A DNA stretch of 64,000 nt from Actinomycetes bacterium (GCA_027491335.1 JAIXWJ010000074.1:1-64000), one strand, 5' to 3'. Positions 45,141-54,201 are shown, counted from the first letter of the stretch. The notes: generated by a model from the sequence alone, not told the origin. Translations and numbers: made by a program.

Positions 45141-45565
45141 TTCGCCGGCTCCAACAAGATGAGGGGAATCTCGCGTGACGTGCGGTTCTGGTATCCGGCG
45201 TAGCCGGTGTACGTCGCGGTGATCTTCGGCCACATGCTGGCGCGCTCGTCGGCGTTGGCCACGCGAGCGGTTCGCACCGAGCGAGTTCCGCGAATGTCGA
45301 CCTCCACGCGCGGTTCGGCCAACAGGTTCAGATACCACGCCGGGTGATCGTCGTCGCCGCCCTTGGAGGCCACGATCACCCAGGTGTCACCGAACTGCAG
45401 GGGAGAGGTGAGCATCACCTCACGCTTCACGCCGGACTTGCGGCCGACGGTGGTGAGCTTCAGCACGGGCATGTTTCCGGCGTTCCAACCGATGCGACCG
45501 AACGACACGGCGAGCAAGGTCTTGTGGATGGCGTTCATGGACTTCAGCGTGAAACGACTGGGCAT
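45137..45565 (-). CDS. DDN/nitroreductase-family deazaflavin-type oxidoreductase
   Basis: A 142-residue split-barrel protein with the family segments LKLTTVGRKSGVKREVML, GDTWVIVASKGG and DDHPAWYLNLLAEPRVEVDI. These match the DUF385 family that includes the F420-dependent nitroreductase Ddn, so an F420 cofactor is plausible. The start at ATG 45565 is supported by TACCGT 7 bases upstream. It follows arfB by about 20 bases and overlaps the convergent crotonase gene by four. Confidence 0.83.
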   Translation of the reverse strand: MPSRFTLKSMNAIHKTLLAVSFGRIGWNAGNMPVLKLTTVGRKSGVKREVMLTSPLQFGDTWVIVASKGGDDDHPAWYLNLLAEPRVEVDIRGTRSVRTARVANADERASMWPKITATYTGYAGYQNRTSREIPLILLEPAN

Positions 45566-45584
45566 GCCCGCGACGGTATCGGGC

Positions 45585-45977
45585 TCACCAGTCGCCGCGA
45601 CGTCCGGCCTTCTTGTCGCCATGCTTCTTCTTGCTGGCGATGCGACGCTCGACGGCACCTTTGCTCGGCCTGGTCGCACGACGTGGCGCCGGTGGCGGTG
45701 CCGCGGCCTCGTCGATGATCGCGGACAGTCGCTCCACGCAGATCTGGCGGTTGCGCCACTGGCTGCGACTTTCCTGAGACGTGATCACGATCGATTCCCC
45801 GAGTCGCTCGCGCACCCGCGACACCTTGGTGGGTGATCCGGCGACATCGGCGGTGAGAACCGTGAGCGTGGCCTTCGACGCCGTCTTGTTCACGTGTTGA
45901 CCACCGGCTCCGGTGGCGCGGGCGAAGGTCCACTGCATGCACTCGTCGGGGACTTCCAGACCACGAGGAGTGCGCAC
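45585..45977 (-). CDS. arfB: Alternative ribosome-rescue factor ArfB (YaeJ-like)
   Basis: A 130-residue peptidyl-tRNA hydrolase of the release-factor family. The catalytic GGQ is at residues 25-27 in ATGAGGQHVNK. The C-terminal tail is strongly basic (SKGAVERRIASKKKHGDKK), as needed to enter the empty mRNA channel of stalled ribosomes. There is no codon-recognition domain, which excludes RF1/RF2. It starts at GTG 45977, close to the palindromic repeat. Confidence 0.9.
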   Translation of the reverse strand: MRTPRGLEVPDECMQWTFARATGAGGQHVNKTASKATLTVLTADVAGSPTKVSRVRERLGESIVITSQESRSQWRNRQICVERLSAIIDEAAAPPPAPRRATRPSKGAVERRIASKKKHGDKKAGRRGDW

Positions 45978-45990
45978 GGTGTCAGTTTCC

Positions 45991-46043
45991 CCGATCCGGG
46001 TACGTCAAAGTGCCGAAAACCGACACTTTCGCTACCCAGAACG
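45991..46043. repeat. Palindromic intergenic repeat, copy 2
   Basis: It has the same plan as copy 1: GGGTA (45998-46002) and TACCC (46033-46037) as outer arms, and inner arms AAAGTGCCG / CGACACTTT with one mismatch. It lies between the stop of the acyl-CoA dehydrogenase gene and the start of arfB, both on the minus strand, so here it may end one transcript and shape the promoter of the next. Confidence 0.65.
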
Positions 46044-46051
46044 GGGGCGGG

Positions 46052-47257
46052 TTAGTTGCGGGGGACCTTGATCCAGGGGAGGTCTTTGTCCACGCGCGGC
46101 TCGCCGGGTAGACCCAACACCTGCTCGCCCAGGATGTTGCGCATGATCTCGCTGGTGCCACCTTCGATGGAGTTGGCGCGCACGCGCAGGAACGAGTGGC
46201 GAATGCCGCCGTCCGCTCCGTCGGTGCTCAGGTCCTCGGGGCGACGGAACGTGTAGTCGTAGTCCACCATGCCCTCGGCTCCCAGAAGATCGACACCGAA
46301 TTCGGTGACCTTCTTGTTGAACTCGGCCATCATCAACTTGGCGATGGAACCCTCGGGTCCGGGGTTGCCGGCCTTGGCGGCCTGGGCGGCGCGCACGTTC
46401 GTGAGACGCAACGCCTCGCTCTTGCAGTAGAGGCTCATCAAGCTGTCGCGAGTGGCGGCCGAACGCGACTCGCGCTGGTACAACTTGATCACTTCGTCGA
46501 TGGGCCCACGGTTGCGTGTGCTTCCGCCACCACCACCACCGATGGCGGTGCGCTCGTTCATCAACGTGGTGAGAGCCACGCGCCAGCCCTCGCCGACGTC
46601 GCCGATGCGCTGCCAATCGGGCACGCGCGCATCGGTCATGTACACCTCGTTGAATTCGGCTTCGCCGGTGATCTGACGCAGGGGGCGCACCTCGACGCCG
46701 GCCGAGTGCATGTCGATGGAGAAGTAGGTCATGCCCTTGTGCTTGGGGGCATCGGGGTCGGTGCGCGTGACGAGCATTCCCCAATCTCCGATGTGGGCGA
46801 GAGTGTTCCAGACCTTCTGGCCGTTGACGATCCATTCGTCTCCATCACGAATCGCACGGGTGCCAAGGCCCGCGAAGTCGGAACCGGCGCCGGGCTCGCT
46901 GAACAACTGGCACCAACGCTCCTCGCCCGTGAACATCGGTCGCAGGAATCGCTTCTTCACTTCCTCGCTGCCGTGCGTGACGATCGTGGGTCCGGCGAGC
47001 GCGATGAAGAACGTGGACGGGTCCTGCGGGCGGGCGCCGGCCTTGCGCAGTCGCTCCTCCACGATGCGATTCAGTTCGGGACGCAGGCCCAACCCTCCGT
47101 GTCCGACGGGGAAGTGCACCCACGCCAAACCGGCGTCGAAGCGGGCGCCACGGAACGCGATGTTGTCCATCGCCTTCGGGTCGTTCGCGGCCAAGAAGGC
47201 GTCGAGGGCGGCCTCGACGGTGGAGCGGGCGGAGTCGGTGATGGTGGCGCTCGTCAT
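46052..47257 (-). CDS. Acyl-CoA dehydrogenase
   Basis: A 401-residue flavoprotein. FAD/substrate segments are CQLFSEPGAGSDFAGL and WIVNGQKVWNTLAH; the C-terminal IEGGTSEIMRNILGEQVLGLP is typical. The subgroup resembles the large actinobacterial expansions used for sterol and fatty-acid breakdown. The start at ATG 47257 follows GGAGAC. It is divergent from the 65-residue protein at 47364. The substrate cannot be assigned. Confidence 0.9.
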   Translation of the reverse strand: MTSATITDSARSTVEAALDAFLAANDPKAMDNIAFRGARFDAGLAWVHFPVGHGGLGLRPELNRIVEERLRKAGARPQDPSTFFIALAGPTIVTHGSEEVKKRFLRPMFTGEERWCQLFSEPGAGSDFAGLGTRAIRDGDEWIVNGQKVWNTLAHIGDWGMLVTRTDPDAPKHKGMTYFSIDMHSAGVEVRPLRQITGEAEFNEVYMTDARVPDWQRIGDVGEGWRVALTTLMNERTAIGGGGGGSTRNRGPIDEVIKLYQRESRSAATRDSLMSLYCKSEALRLTNVRAAQAAKAGNPGPEGSIAKLMMAEFNKKVTEFGVDLLGAEGMVDYDYTFRRPEDLSTDGADGGIRHSFLRVRANSIEGGTSEIMRNILGEQVLGLPGEPRVDKDLPWIKVPRN

Positions 47258-47363
47258 GAAACAAGTCTCCCAGTGATGGGGTCGATTTCGCAAAGTAGAG
47301 CGCACACTCGGGCTCGATTCCGTCGTTCCGAGTGGCAGAAACTGCTCGAGAGAGGGATCGAAC

Positions 47364-47561
47364 ATGGGACTTTTTGGTGCGTACTTGGCCTATCGGCACG
47401 GCAAGAAGAAGGCCGAGCGTCGAGCCGAATTGGAAGACATCCGTGAGGAACGTCGTCGCCGTCGCGCGGGTGTCCCGGCCCACAACGACATCTGCGACGA
47501 CTGCGGATACGCCTTCGCCAAACACAGCGACGATGACCCGCCGAGGTGCCCGAGCTACTGA
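47364..47561 (+). CDS. 65-residue basic protein with zinc-ribbon-like cysteines
   Basis: Begins with a hydrophobic MGLFGAYLAYRHG, continues as a highly basic helix (KKKAERRAELEDIREERRR) and ends with CDDCGYAFAKHSDDDPPRC, that is C-X2-C plus His and a third Cys, a possible small zinc site. A GAGAGGG sequence precedes ATG 47364 and no other frame is plausible here. I do not recognise a named family. Confidence 0.65.
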   Translation: MGLFGAYLAYRHGKKKAERRAELEDIREERRRRRAGVPAHNDICDDCGYAFAKHSDDDPPRCPSY

Positions 47562-47589
47562 CCCGGCACTCGGGTCCGGCGCGACGTCG

Positions 47590-48687
47590 TCAGAGTGCCA
47601 ACGAGGCGGCCACGTCCGGATGCACCACCCGACCGCCCTCCACGTTCACGGCACCGGCCAGTTCGGGGTGATGATCCACCGCGGACGTCCAGCCGGCCGC
47701 CAATGAACGAACGTACGGCAGTGTGGCCGCGGTCAAGGCGGCGGTGGACGTGCGCGGAACCGCGGCCGGCATGTTCGGTGTGGCCGACACCCGCACGTGG
47801 CCCATGGCGCGAATCGGGTCCTGATGCGTCGTGGACTGCACGCCTTCGACGCAACCGCCTTGGTCGATGGCGATGTCGATGATCACCGACCCCCGTGGCA
47901 TCGACGCCAGCGTGGCGTTGGTGATGACGACCGGAGCGCTGCGACCGGGGATGAGAACCGCACCGATCATCACGTCGCACGTCGGAGCCAATTCATCGAT
48001 GACACCGGGGCCCGATGCGATGCCGCGCGTGTTGCCACCGACCTCGGTGGCCACGGCGACGGCGCGCGCCTCGTTCAGGTCGGCCACGATCACTTCGGCA
48101 CCCATACCGGCGGCCACGTCGGCCGCGTGTCGACCGGACACGCCGGCTCCGATCACCAGAACGCGCGCCGGAGGAACACCGGGGATGCCTCCGAACAACA
48201 CTCCGCGGCCGCCGTTGCGGGCCTCCAAGTACATGGCGGCGCTCTGGGCGGCCAAGCGGCCGGCGACCGCGCTCATGGGTGCGAGCAGCGGATAGGTGCG
48301 ACCCACCTCCACCGATTCGTAGGCGATGGCCCGACAACCGGAGGCCTGCAGCGCGGCAGCCACCTCGGGAGCGGCGGCCAGATGCAGATACGTGAACAGC
48401 GTGTGATGCGCGCGGAACAAACCGAACTCCGACGTCTGTGGTTCCTTCACGTGAAGAAGAAGCCCGGATCGTTCCGCTACATCGTTGGCGGTGTCGACGA
48501 TGGTGGCACCGGCGTCGCGGTACTCATCATCGGCGAATCCGGCTCCGACTCCCGCGTCCCGCTCGACGATGATCGTGCGACCATCGCTGACCAGTGCTCG
48601 CGCTCCGTCAGGGGTCAACGCCACCCGACGTTCGTGGGCCTTGACCTCTTTCAACACGCCGACGACTTGTTCGGAATTCCACGACAT
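47590..48687 (-). CDS. ald: Alanine dehydrogenase
   Basis: A 365-residue NAD-dependent enzyme interconverting alanine and pyruvate plus ammonia. N-terminal VGVLKEVKAHERRVALTP has the pyruvate-binding Arg; LLHVKEPQ, HTLFTYLHLA and the Rossmann loop VIGAGVSGRHAAD follow; the second half contains IIDIAIDQGGC. The length is standard. TAGGCT lies 6 bases before ATG 48687. It links amino acid and nitrogen balance to pyruvate, the substrate of PpdK. Confidence 0.93.
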   Translation of the reverse strand: MSWNSEQVVGVLKEVKAHERRVALTPDGARALVSDGRTIIVERDAGVGAGFADDEYRDAGATIVDTANDVAERSGLLLHVKEPQTSEFGLFRAHHTLFTYLHLAAAPEVAAALQASGCRAIAYESVEVGRTYPLLAPMSAVAGRLAAQSAAMYLEARNGGRGVLFGGIPGVPPARVLVIGAGVSGRHAADVAAGMGAEVIVADLNEARAVAVATEVGGNTRGIASGPGVIDELAPTCDVMIGAVLIPGRSAPVVITNATLASMPRGSVIIDIAIDQGGCVEGVQSTTHQDPIRAMGHVRVSATPNMPAAVPRTSTAALTAATLPYVRSLAAGWTSAVDHHPELAGAVNVEGGRVVHPDVAASLAL

Positions 48688-48728
48688 GACGAAAGCCTAC
48701 GGGAGCACCTCGGGCTCGCCGAGGCGCG

Positions 48729-49703
48729 TCAGTTGTCGGTGAAGCGCAACGCCCCACGCGCATGCACGCGCGTCATGAAATCGGGCAGATAGGCGTCGGT
48801 GGGGTTCTCGCGCACCATCTCATCGAGGATCACGGCATCGTCACCCACCAGGATGCGCCACTCGCCGCGCTTCACGGCGTCGAGGATGATGGTGGTCGCC
48901 TGGGCCGCCGACGTGGGAGCCTGATCGCGGAACGCCTCGCCTTGGGCTTGGATTCCCACTCGCAGGTCTTCGTCGCTGGCACCGCTCACGTCGAGTCCGG
49001 CGCGCGACAAACGCTCTCGCACCTGGGCCACCTGCTCGGTGGTCATCTCTTTGGGATCGGCGCCCAAAAGCTTCCGCGAGTTGATGGCGATGGAGGTCCC
49101 GATGTGACCGGGCATCACCACCGACGCGCGCAGATGCGGAGCGTTGATGCGGAAGTCGGTGATGAGTGCTTCGGTGAATCCCTTCACGGCGAACTTCGCG
49201 GCGCTGTAGGCGGTGTGCGGAATACCGGGTCCGAGCGAGGCCCAGAATCCGTTGACCGAGCTGGTGTTCACCACGTGACCCACGGGTGCGTCCAACAGCA
49301 ACTGAAGGAACGCGCGCGTGTTGTAGTACACGCCGTACCAGCACACGCCGAAGGTCTTCTCCCATTCCTCGCGACCGTCGAGCACGATGCTTCCGCCACC
49401 ACCGATGCCGGCGTTGTTGAAGAGCAAATTCACGTGAGGTCGCCAGGCGGCCACGGCATCGCGGAAGGCCAACACCTGGGATTCGATCGACACGTCGGCG
49501 ATGAACGGAAGAATCTGGCCCGAATTGCCGTCGGCGGCGCAGATGGCCACCGTCTCGTCGAGGTTCTCGGCGATCACGTCGCAGGTGGCCACGTCGCAAC
49601 CATCGGCGGTCAGCTGGCGCACCAACTCGCGACCCATTCCCGTGCCACCACCCGTGACGACGGCCACGCGGCCGGCGAAACCGTCTTCGAAGCGATCACC
49701 CAT
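48729..49703 (-). CDS. Short-chain dehydrogenase/reductase
   Basis: A 324-residue SDR with cofactor motif TGGGTGMG, NNAG, and the catalytic Ser (NTSSVNGF), Tyr and Lys (YSAAK). The C-terminal ~70 residues extend beyond the classical 250-residue fold and read IILDAVKRGEWRILVGDD, as in an actinobacterial SDR subgroup. Substrate unknown. The ribosome binding site GAGGGGG lies in the 3' arm of an inverted repeat (49712-49744). Confidence 0.87.
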   Translation of the reverse strand: MGDRFEDGFAGRVAVVTGGGTGMGRELVRQLTADGCDVATCDVIAENLDETVAICAADGNSGQILPFIADVSIESQVLAFRDAVAAWRPHVNLLFNNAGIGGGGSIVLDGREEWEKTFGVCWYGVYYNTRAFLQLLLDAPVGHVVNTSSVNGFWASLGPGIPHTAYSAAKFAVKGFTEALITDFRINAPHLRASVVMPGHIGTSIAINSRKLLGADPKEMTTEQVAQVRERLSRAGLDVSGASDEDLRVGIQAQGEAFRDQAPTSAAQATTIILDAVKRGEWRILVGDDAVILDEMVRENPTDAYLPDFMTRVHARGALRFTDN

Positions 49704-49711
49704 GATGTTCC

Positions 49712-49744
49712 CCCTCGGGCCCGGACGTGCGCCGGACCCGAGGG
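49712..49744. promoter_or_regulatory. 33-bp inverted repeat at the SDR promoter
   Basis: Arms CCCTCGGG and CCCGAGGG (8 bp) are followed inward by one mismatch and a further 4-bp pair around a 7-base loop. On the minus strand the -10-like TACCGT (49752-49747) abuts it, so the repeat spans the predicted start site and reaches into the SDR Shine-Dalgarno sequence. It could be a repressor operator or an RNA hairpin masking the site. Confidence 0.45.
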
Positions 49745-49771
49745 AAACGGTAACCGATGAGGTCGGTGGGT

Positions 49772-51025
49772 TCAGTACGGGTTGTTCGGATCGAAGCGCG
49801 AACGACGCCCCTTGTTGGTCTGGCGACTGGCCGAACGCATCCCCTTGATGGTCATTTCGTCGGCGTGTTCGATGTCGGCGGCGAACCGCATCAACTCGCG
49901 CACCTCGTCGGGGTCGGCACCGACTCCGATGAGTTTGTCGGCGGCGCGGTGCGCCAGACGACGGGCTTCATCGAACTGGCGATGGCGGGCGGCCTCGATG
50001 GCCCGACGTCGGTCGTCGGCGGCCTCGAGTCGCACGACGTGCTCGACCACGCGCGCGTCGGGTGCCGGTCGGGTCGAGGCATCGGCCACGCTGTTCACGC
50101 TGATGGGAATGATCATCTCGTGGAGAGCGACCGAACCCACCGTCGAGGCCCAGCGAACCACCAACTCGGCGACCAACACCTCGTCGGTGGTGCTCACCGG
50201 TCGCAAGGCGAAGCGCAGCGCCAAACGACGGACCTCGTCGCCGTACGCGTCGCCGATGTTGATGACGCGAGCGGCCTCGTTGCCGGGAACCGGTGTGGTG
50301 TCGAACTCGTTGAGGCACTCGAACGCGGCGGTGGCCACGGTGGGACGAACCTCGACCGAGAGGTTCTGAGCGACCACCGACGCGAGGCCGGCGAACTCGG
50401 CGGTGAAGACGTTCAACGCTTGATCGGGTCCGGCGCACCAATAGTCGTTGCCTCGACCAGCGTCGGCCAGAGCGGCGATGAGGTTCTCGTCGTGGCCATC
50501 GGCGAATCCAATGAGCGAGGTCGTGACCCCGTGGTCGGTGGCGCCGCGCACCATCGTGCACAGGGCATCGTGTTCGGTGACTCCGGCGTTGGCGTGACCG
50601 TCGGTGAGCACCACCACGCGGGCCACGGAGTCGGGACGCTTCGCGGCGGTGAGGATCTCGACGCCTTTCAGCCAGCCGGCGGAGAGGTTCGTGGATCCAC
50701 CGCTGTGAATGGCGCGGATGCGTCCGGCGACCGCCGTGGCGTCGTGGTGCTCGAGCGGCAGAACGGTGTCCACCTTGGTGTCGAAGGTGACCACGGCGAT
50801 GCGGTCGTTGGCTCCGGCCACGCGCAACAGTTCGAGAACCGCCTTGCGTACGGAGTCGAGGGGACGACCTTCCATCGAACCCGAGCGGTCGATGACGAGG
50901 GCGATGTCGAGCGGCGGCCGGTCGAGGGCCGGCGCCGGGGGAGCGGTCAACTCCAAGAGGGCGTGGATCGTCTCGTCGCAACGAGCGACGATCACCGAAT
51001 GATCGAGGCTGATGGTGGGCTTCAT
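49772..51025 (-). CDS. VWA-domain protein
   Basis: A 417-residue protein with a von Willebrand A domain from about residue 38: the MIDAS motif DRSGS is at 46-50, with GGSTNLSAG and VVVLTDGHAN as later metal and core segments. The C-terminal part is a beta domain plus a helical tail. There is no signal peptide, so it probably is cytoplasmic; such proteins act as Mg-dependent scaffolds. No MoxR ATPase is adjacent. The ATG at 51025 follows GGAGAC; in-frame sequence further upstream overlaps the divergent gene and is not used. Confidence 0.82.
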   Translation of the reverse strand: MKPTISLDHSVIVARCDETIHALLELTAPPAPALDRPPLDIALVIDRSGSMEGRPLDSVRKAVLELLRVAGANDRIAVVTFDTKVDTVLPLEHHDATAVAGRIRAIHSGGSTNLSAGWLKGVEILTAAKRPDSVARVVVLTDGHANAGVTEHDALCTMVRGATDHGVTTSLIGFADGHDENLIAALADAGRGNDYWCAGPDQALNVFTAEFAGLASVVAQNLSVEVRPTVATAAFECLNEFDTTPVPGNEAARVINIGDAYGDEVRRLALRFALRPVSTTDEVLVAELVVRWASTVGSVALHEMIIPISVNSVADASTRPAPDARVVEHVVRLEAADDRRRAIEAARHRQFDEARRLAHRAADKLIGVGADPDEVRELMRFAADIEHADEMTIKGMRSASRQTNKGRRSRFDPNNPY

Positions 51026-51167
51026 GATGTCTCCTTCTGGCCACATCGGGTGGCTCGATACAAGAAACGTCGCCCGGGGTGCGAAGTGTGCGTTCGCCCA
51101 GTTGAGAGGGTGAATCGACACGAATTTCTCAAGGCCCGCCGGGCTGGCTCCGATACCTCTCCCCGTG

Positions 51168-53294
51168 ATGAGCCAGTCGATCATGAACCCCCCGAACGGC
51201 GGCGCGCGACGACCCCGCCGAGCGAACCGCATCGCTCCCTTCGTCGTCCTCGTCGGACTCGTGGTGTACGCGGTGATGATGTTCGCGATGTTGACCGCAC
51301 CCGCCTCGGCCAAAGCGAGTCCCGCACCGGCCAGCGTTCGAAGCGCCAACATCGATTCCTCCGACTCCACGCCATGGGTGACTCCCTCGATGCCCGCCCG
51401 ATGCACCGACGCACAGATCGCCAGTGGTGACGTGGTGTCGTGCGTGGTCTCCAAGTTCTCCGAGCCCGCCGAGCGCGGTTGGGGAACACCACCGATGCCT
51501 TTCAACGCCGATGGTTCGGCGAACCCGGGCTGGAAGTGGCTCGGTTGGTCGTACACGGGATCCACGGCGTTGCGGGCGTGGGAGCAGGCGCTCTGGAAAA
51601 ACGCCGGACGAATCGGATCAATCAAAGCCGGAGCAGTGCAGGCCCCCGCGGGGGCCCTCGTGCTTTTCGAGGGCTTTCTCGCCGAGGTCCAGGCCAAGGG
51701 CTACAAGATTCGCGACGTCATCGGATACAACTTCCGCTGCACGTCGAACACTCGCAAGGACTGCGTCGGACTCGACGCCAAGTCGCTGTCGAATCACTCG
51801 TGGGGTCTGGCCATCGACTTCAACGTGGGCGCCAACCCCGAGATTCGTTACGCACCGTCGGCGGAGAACGGCGCCACCACCGCGTGCGCCGTTCCGATGC
51901 GCACCGACATTCCCAAGTGGGTCGTGGATGTCGCGCAGAAGTGGGGTCTGTTGTGGGGCGGTTACGGCTGGAACGGCGGATGCGCGACGCCGTCCGCCCA
52001 GAAGTCGAGCATCCTGCGCGACCCCATGCACTTCGAGTTCCGAGGCACCACCGACGATGCCGTGGCCATCGCCCGCTTCAACGGTGCGTCGGTGACCCGT
52101 TATTGCAGCAATCAGGTGGAGGGAACCACGACCGTGCGCGCGTGTGCGTGGGCCGATCGTCCCCAGGCCGGTTGGCGCACCCCGATCGTGTTGCAGGCTC
52201 CGGCCGGCGCCACCGCGGCGCTGGTGAACATCACCCTCACCGGTTCGTCCACCGATGCTTTCGTCACCGCCGAGCGTTGTGATGTCGCCGTCTCCGGTGA
52301 GCGCGCGTGGTCGAACGGAAACGTGAGCAAGGGTGCGACCGTGGCCAACCTGGCCGTCGTCCCCCTCGATTCGCTCGGTCGCTTCTGCATCTACAACTCG
52401 CACCCGATGCACGTGATCGTCGACGCGCAGGGTTTCTTCCTTCCCTCTCGAGTGGCCGGACCGGCCTCGGGTCGATTCACTCTGGTGACACCGACGCGCG
52501 TCCTCGACACTCGCAAGGGCGACCGTTGCGACGCGGCCGGCGCGTGTCGATTGGGTGGGCGGGCCAGCGCCACGTCGCTGAATGGTGTTCCGGTTCCCCA
52601 GGCCCCCGCGGGATCGACGTCGTTGCTCGCCAACGTGACCGTGACCGACACCGCCGCCAACGGCGGATTCCTCACCGCGGATTCTTGTGAGTCGCTCGCC
52701 GCGCGTGGACAAACGTCGTCGAACCTGAACTTCGGTTCGAACGACATCGTGTCGAATCTGGCCATCGTCACCATGGGCAACGTGGGCGCCACTCGCGGCT
52801 TTTGCACCGCGACCACCGGTGACCTGCACCAAATCATCGACGTGCAGGGTGCGTTCTCTCCGGCGGGGCAGTGGGGACTCACGTTGACGCCCCAAACCCG
52901 CCTGGTCGACACCCGCAAATGTCACGTCGATGGCTGCGGTGTGCGTCGTCCGGCCGGTGGAATTCTTCGTTTGACGGCTCCGGCCGGCGCATCGGCGGTG
53001 TTGGTGAACATCACCCTCACCGACAGCCTCGGATCGGGGTACGTGCAGGCCGACAAGTGCTCGGCTCTGAAACCCAGCACCGAGACGGCGTCGAACGCGA
53101 ACGTGGTGCCCGGACGCACGGCGGCGAACCTGGCGGTCGTCCCGGTGGATGCCGACGGTTCGTTCTGTCTGTTCACGTCGGCCGCCACCCACATGATCGT
53201 CGACATTCAGGGTTCGTTCTCGTCGACGGGCGATCTGCGGTTCGTCTCGATGAACGCCGAACGACGTTTCGATTCGCGTCAGAACGCCGGCTGA
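51168..53294 (+). CDS. Secreted M15-family peptidase with three beta-rich repeats
   Basis: A 708-residue exported protein. An N-terminal hydrophobic anchor or signal spans about residues 24-44. The M15/VanY-like domain has zinc ligands His211 and Asp218 (NHSWGLAID) and His289 (DPMHFEF); numbers count from GTG 51165. After about residue 300 come three ~125-residue repeats, each with the pattern VLVNITLT / ANLAVV / VDIQGSF and, before it, (V/L)DTRK; paired cysteines recur in each. These repeats are common on secreted actinobacterial proteins. Peptidoglycan or peptide cleavage at the cell surface is the likely role. Confidence 0.83.
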   Translation: MSQSIMNPPNGGARRPRRANRIAPFVVLVGLVVYAVMMFAMLTAPASAKASPAPASVRSANIDSSDSTPWVTPSMPARCTDAQIASGDVVSCVVSKFSEPAERGWGTPPMPFNADGSANPGWKWLGWSYTGSTALRAWEQALWKNAGRIGSIKAGAVQAPAGALVLFEGFLAEVQAKGYKIRDVIGYNFRCTSNTRKDCVGLDAKSLSNHSWGLAIDFNVGANPEIRYAPSAENGATTACAVPMRTDIPKWVVDVAQKWGLLWGGYGWNGGCATPSAQKSSILRDPMHFEFRGTTDDAVAIARFNGASVTRYCSNQVEGTTTVRACAWADRPQAGWRTPIVLQAPAGATAALVNITLTGSSTDAFVTAERCDVAVSGERAWSNGNVSKGATVANLAVVPLDSLGRFCIYNSHPMHVIVDAQGFFLPSRVAGPASGRFTLVTPTRVLDTRKGDRCDAAGACRLGGRASATSLNGVPVPQAPAGSTSLLANVTVTDTAANGGFLTADSCESLAARGQTSSNLNFGSNDIVSNLAIVTMGNVGATRGFCTATTGDLHQIIDVQGAFSPAGQWGLTLTPQTRLVDTRKCHVDGCGVRRPAGGILRLTAPAGASAVLVNITLTDSLGSGYVQADKCSALKPSTETASNANVVPGRTAANLAVVPVDADGSFCLFTSAATHMIVDIQGSFSSTGDLRFVSMNAERRFDSRQNAG

Positions 53295-53321
53295 TCCACG
53301 CTCGTCGGTTAGGTTCGCCCC

Positions 53322-54176
53322 GTGCGGGTGATGACGTGGAACCTGTGGTACGAGTTCGGACCCTTCGAGCTGCGCCGTGAGGCCATTCGTCGGGTGATCG
53401 AACGCGAGAACCCCGACATCGTGTGTCTGCAGGAGGTCATTTGCGTGCGCGTCGGCACCGAGGTGCGCACCTTCGCCGACGAACTCGCGCGCGATCTGGG
53501 GATGAATTGCTTCGTCTCCGATGGTCCGTGGTTTCCGCGTCGGTCGTCGGACGAAGATGGTGGCGAGGTCGGTGAGGAAAGGGCGATGGGGAACGCGATC
53601 CTCTCCCGTTGGCCCATCGAATCCCACGGTCAGGTGACGCTTCCGGGCAAGGACTCCGACGCCGGCTACCGCAAGGCCGTGCACGCGCGAGTGAACACTC
53701 CGTGGGGTGCTTGGCCCTTCGTGTGCACGCATCTGAATCATCGCTTCGACGAATCCGCGGTTCGTGTTCGTCAAGTGGACGCGTTGGCGGACCTGATTCG
53801 AGACCTGCGTGGAAACTCGGACTCCGACCTTCCGGTCATCATCGGGGGAGACTTCAACGCGGTGCCCGACAGCGACGAGATTCGTCGTCTCACCGGGCGC
53901 ACCGAACCACGACACGCCAATCTGGTGTTGTCGGACGTGTGGGAGCAGTGCGGAGACGGAAGCGGGCTCACGTGGCGATCGGACAACGAGTATCAAGCCG
54001 ATGCCAACTGGCCCAATCGTCGATTGGATTACTTGTTCGTGACGTGGCCCCGTCCCAAGCCGATGGGGCACGCGCGTCGGGCGTGGTTGGCCGGAGTCGA
54101 GTCCGAGGATGTGGATGGTCGGCGCGTGCAGCCGAGCGATCATGCCGCGGTGGTGGCGGACTTCCGAGTTGGTTAG
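53322..54176 (+). CDS. Endonuclease/exonuclease/phosphatase-family protein
   Basis: A 284-residue metal-dependent hydrolase of the DNase I-like fold. Motifs in order: MTWNLW (Asn), CLQEV (Glu), CTHLNHR (His), GGDFNAVPDS (Asp, Asn), DYLFVT and SDHAAVVADF (Asp-His pair). All catalytic residues are present. The substrate may be nucleic acid, phosphoinositide-like or another phosphodiester. It starts at GTG 53322 with TAGGTT 6 bases upstream. No signal peptide. Confidence 0.85.
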   Translation: MRVMTWNLWYEFGPFELRREAIRRVIERENPDIVCLQEVICVRVGTEVRTFADELARDLGMNCFVSDGPWFPRRSSDEDGGEVGEERAMGNAILSRWPIESHGQVTLPGKDSDAGYRKAVHARVNTPWGAWPFVCTHLNHRFDESAVRVRQVDALADLIRDLRGNSDSDLPVIIGGDFNAVPDSDEIRRLTGRTEPRHANLVLSDVWEQCGDGSGLTWRSDNEYQADANWPNRRLDYLFVTWPRPKPMGHARRAWLAGVESEDVDGRRVQPSDHAAVVADFRVG

Positions 54177-54201
54177 CGCGGGCGACTAGTTTTGCCTCGG
54201 C

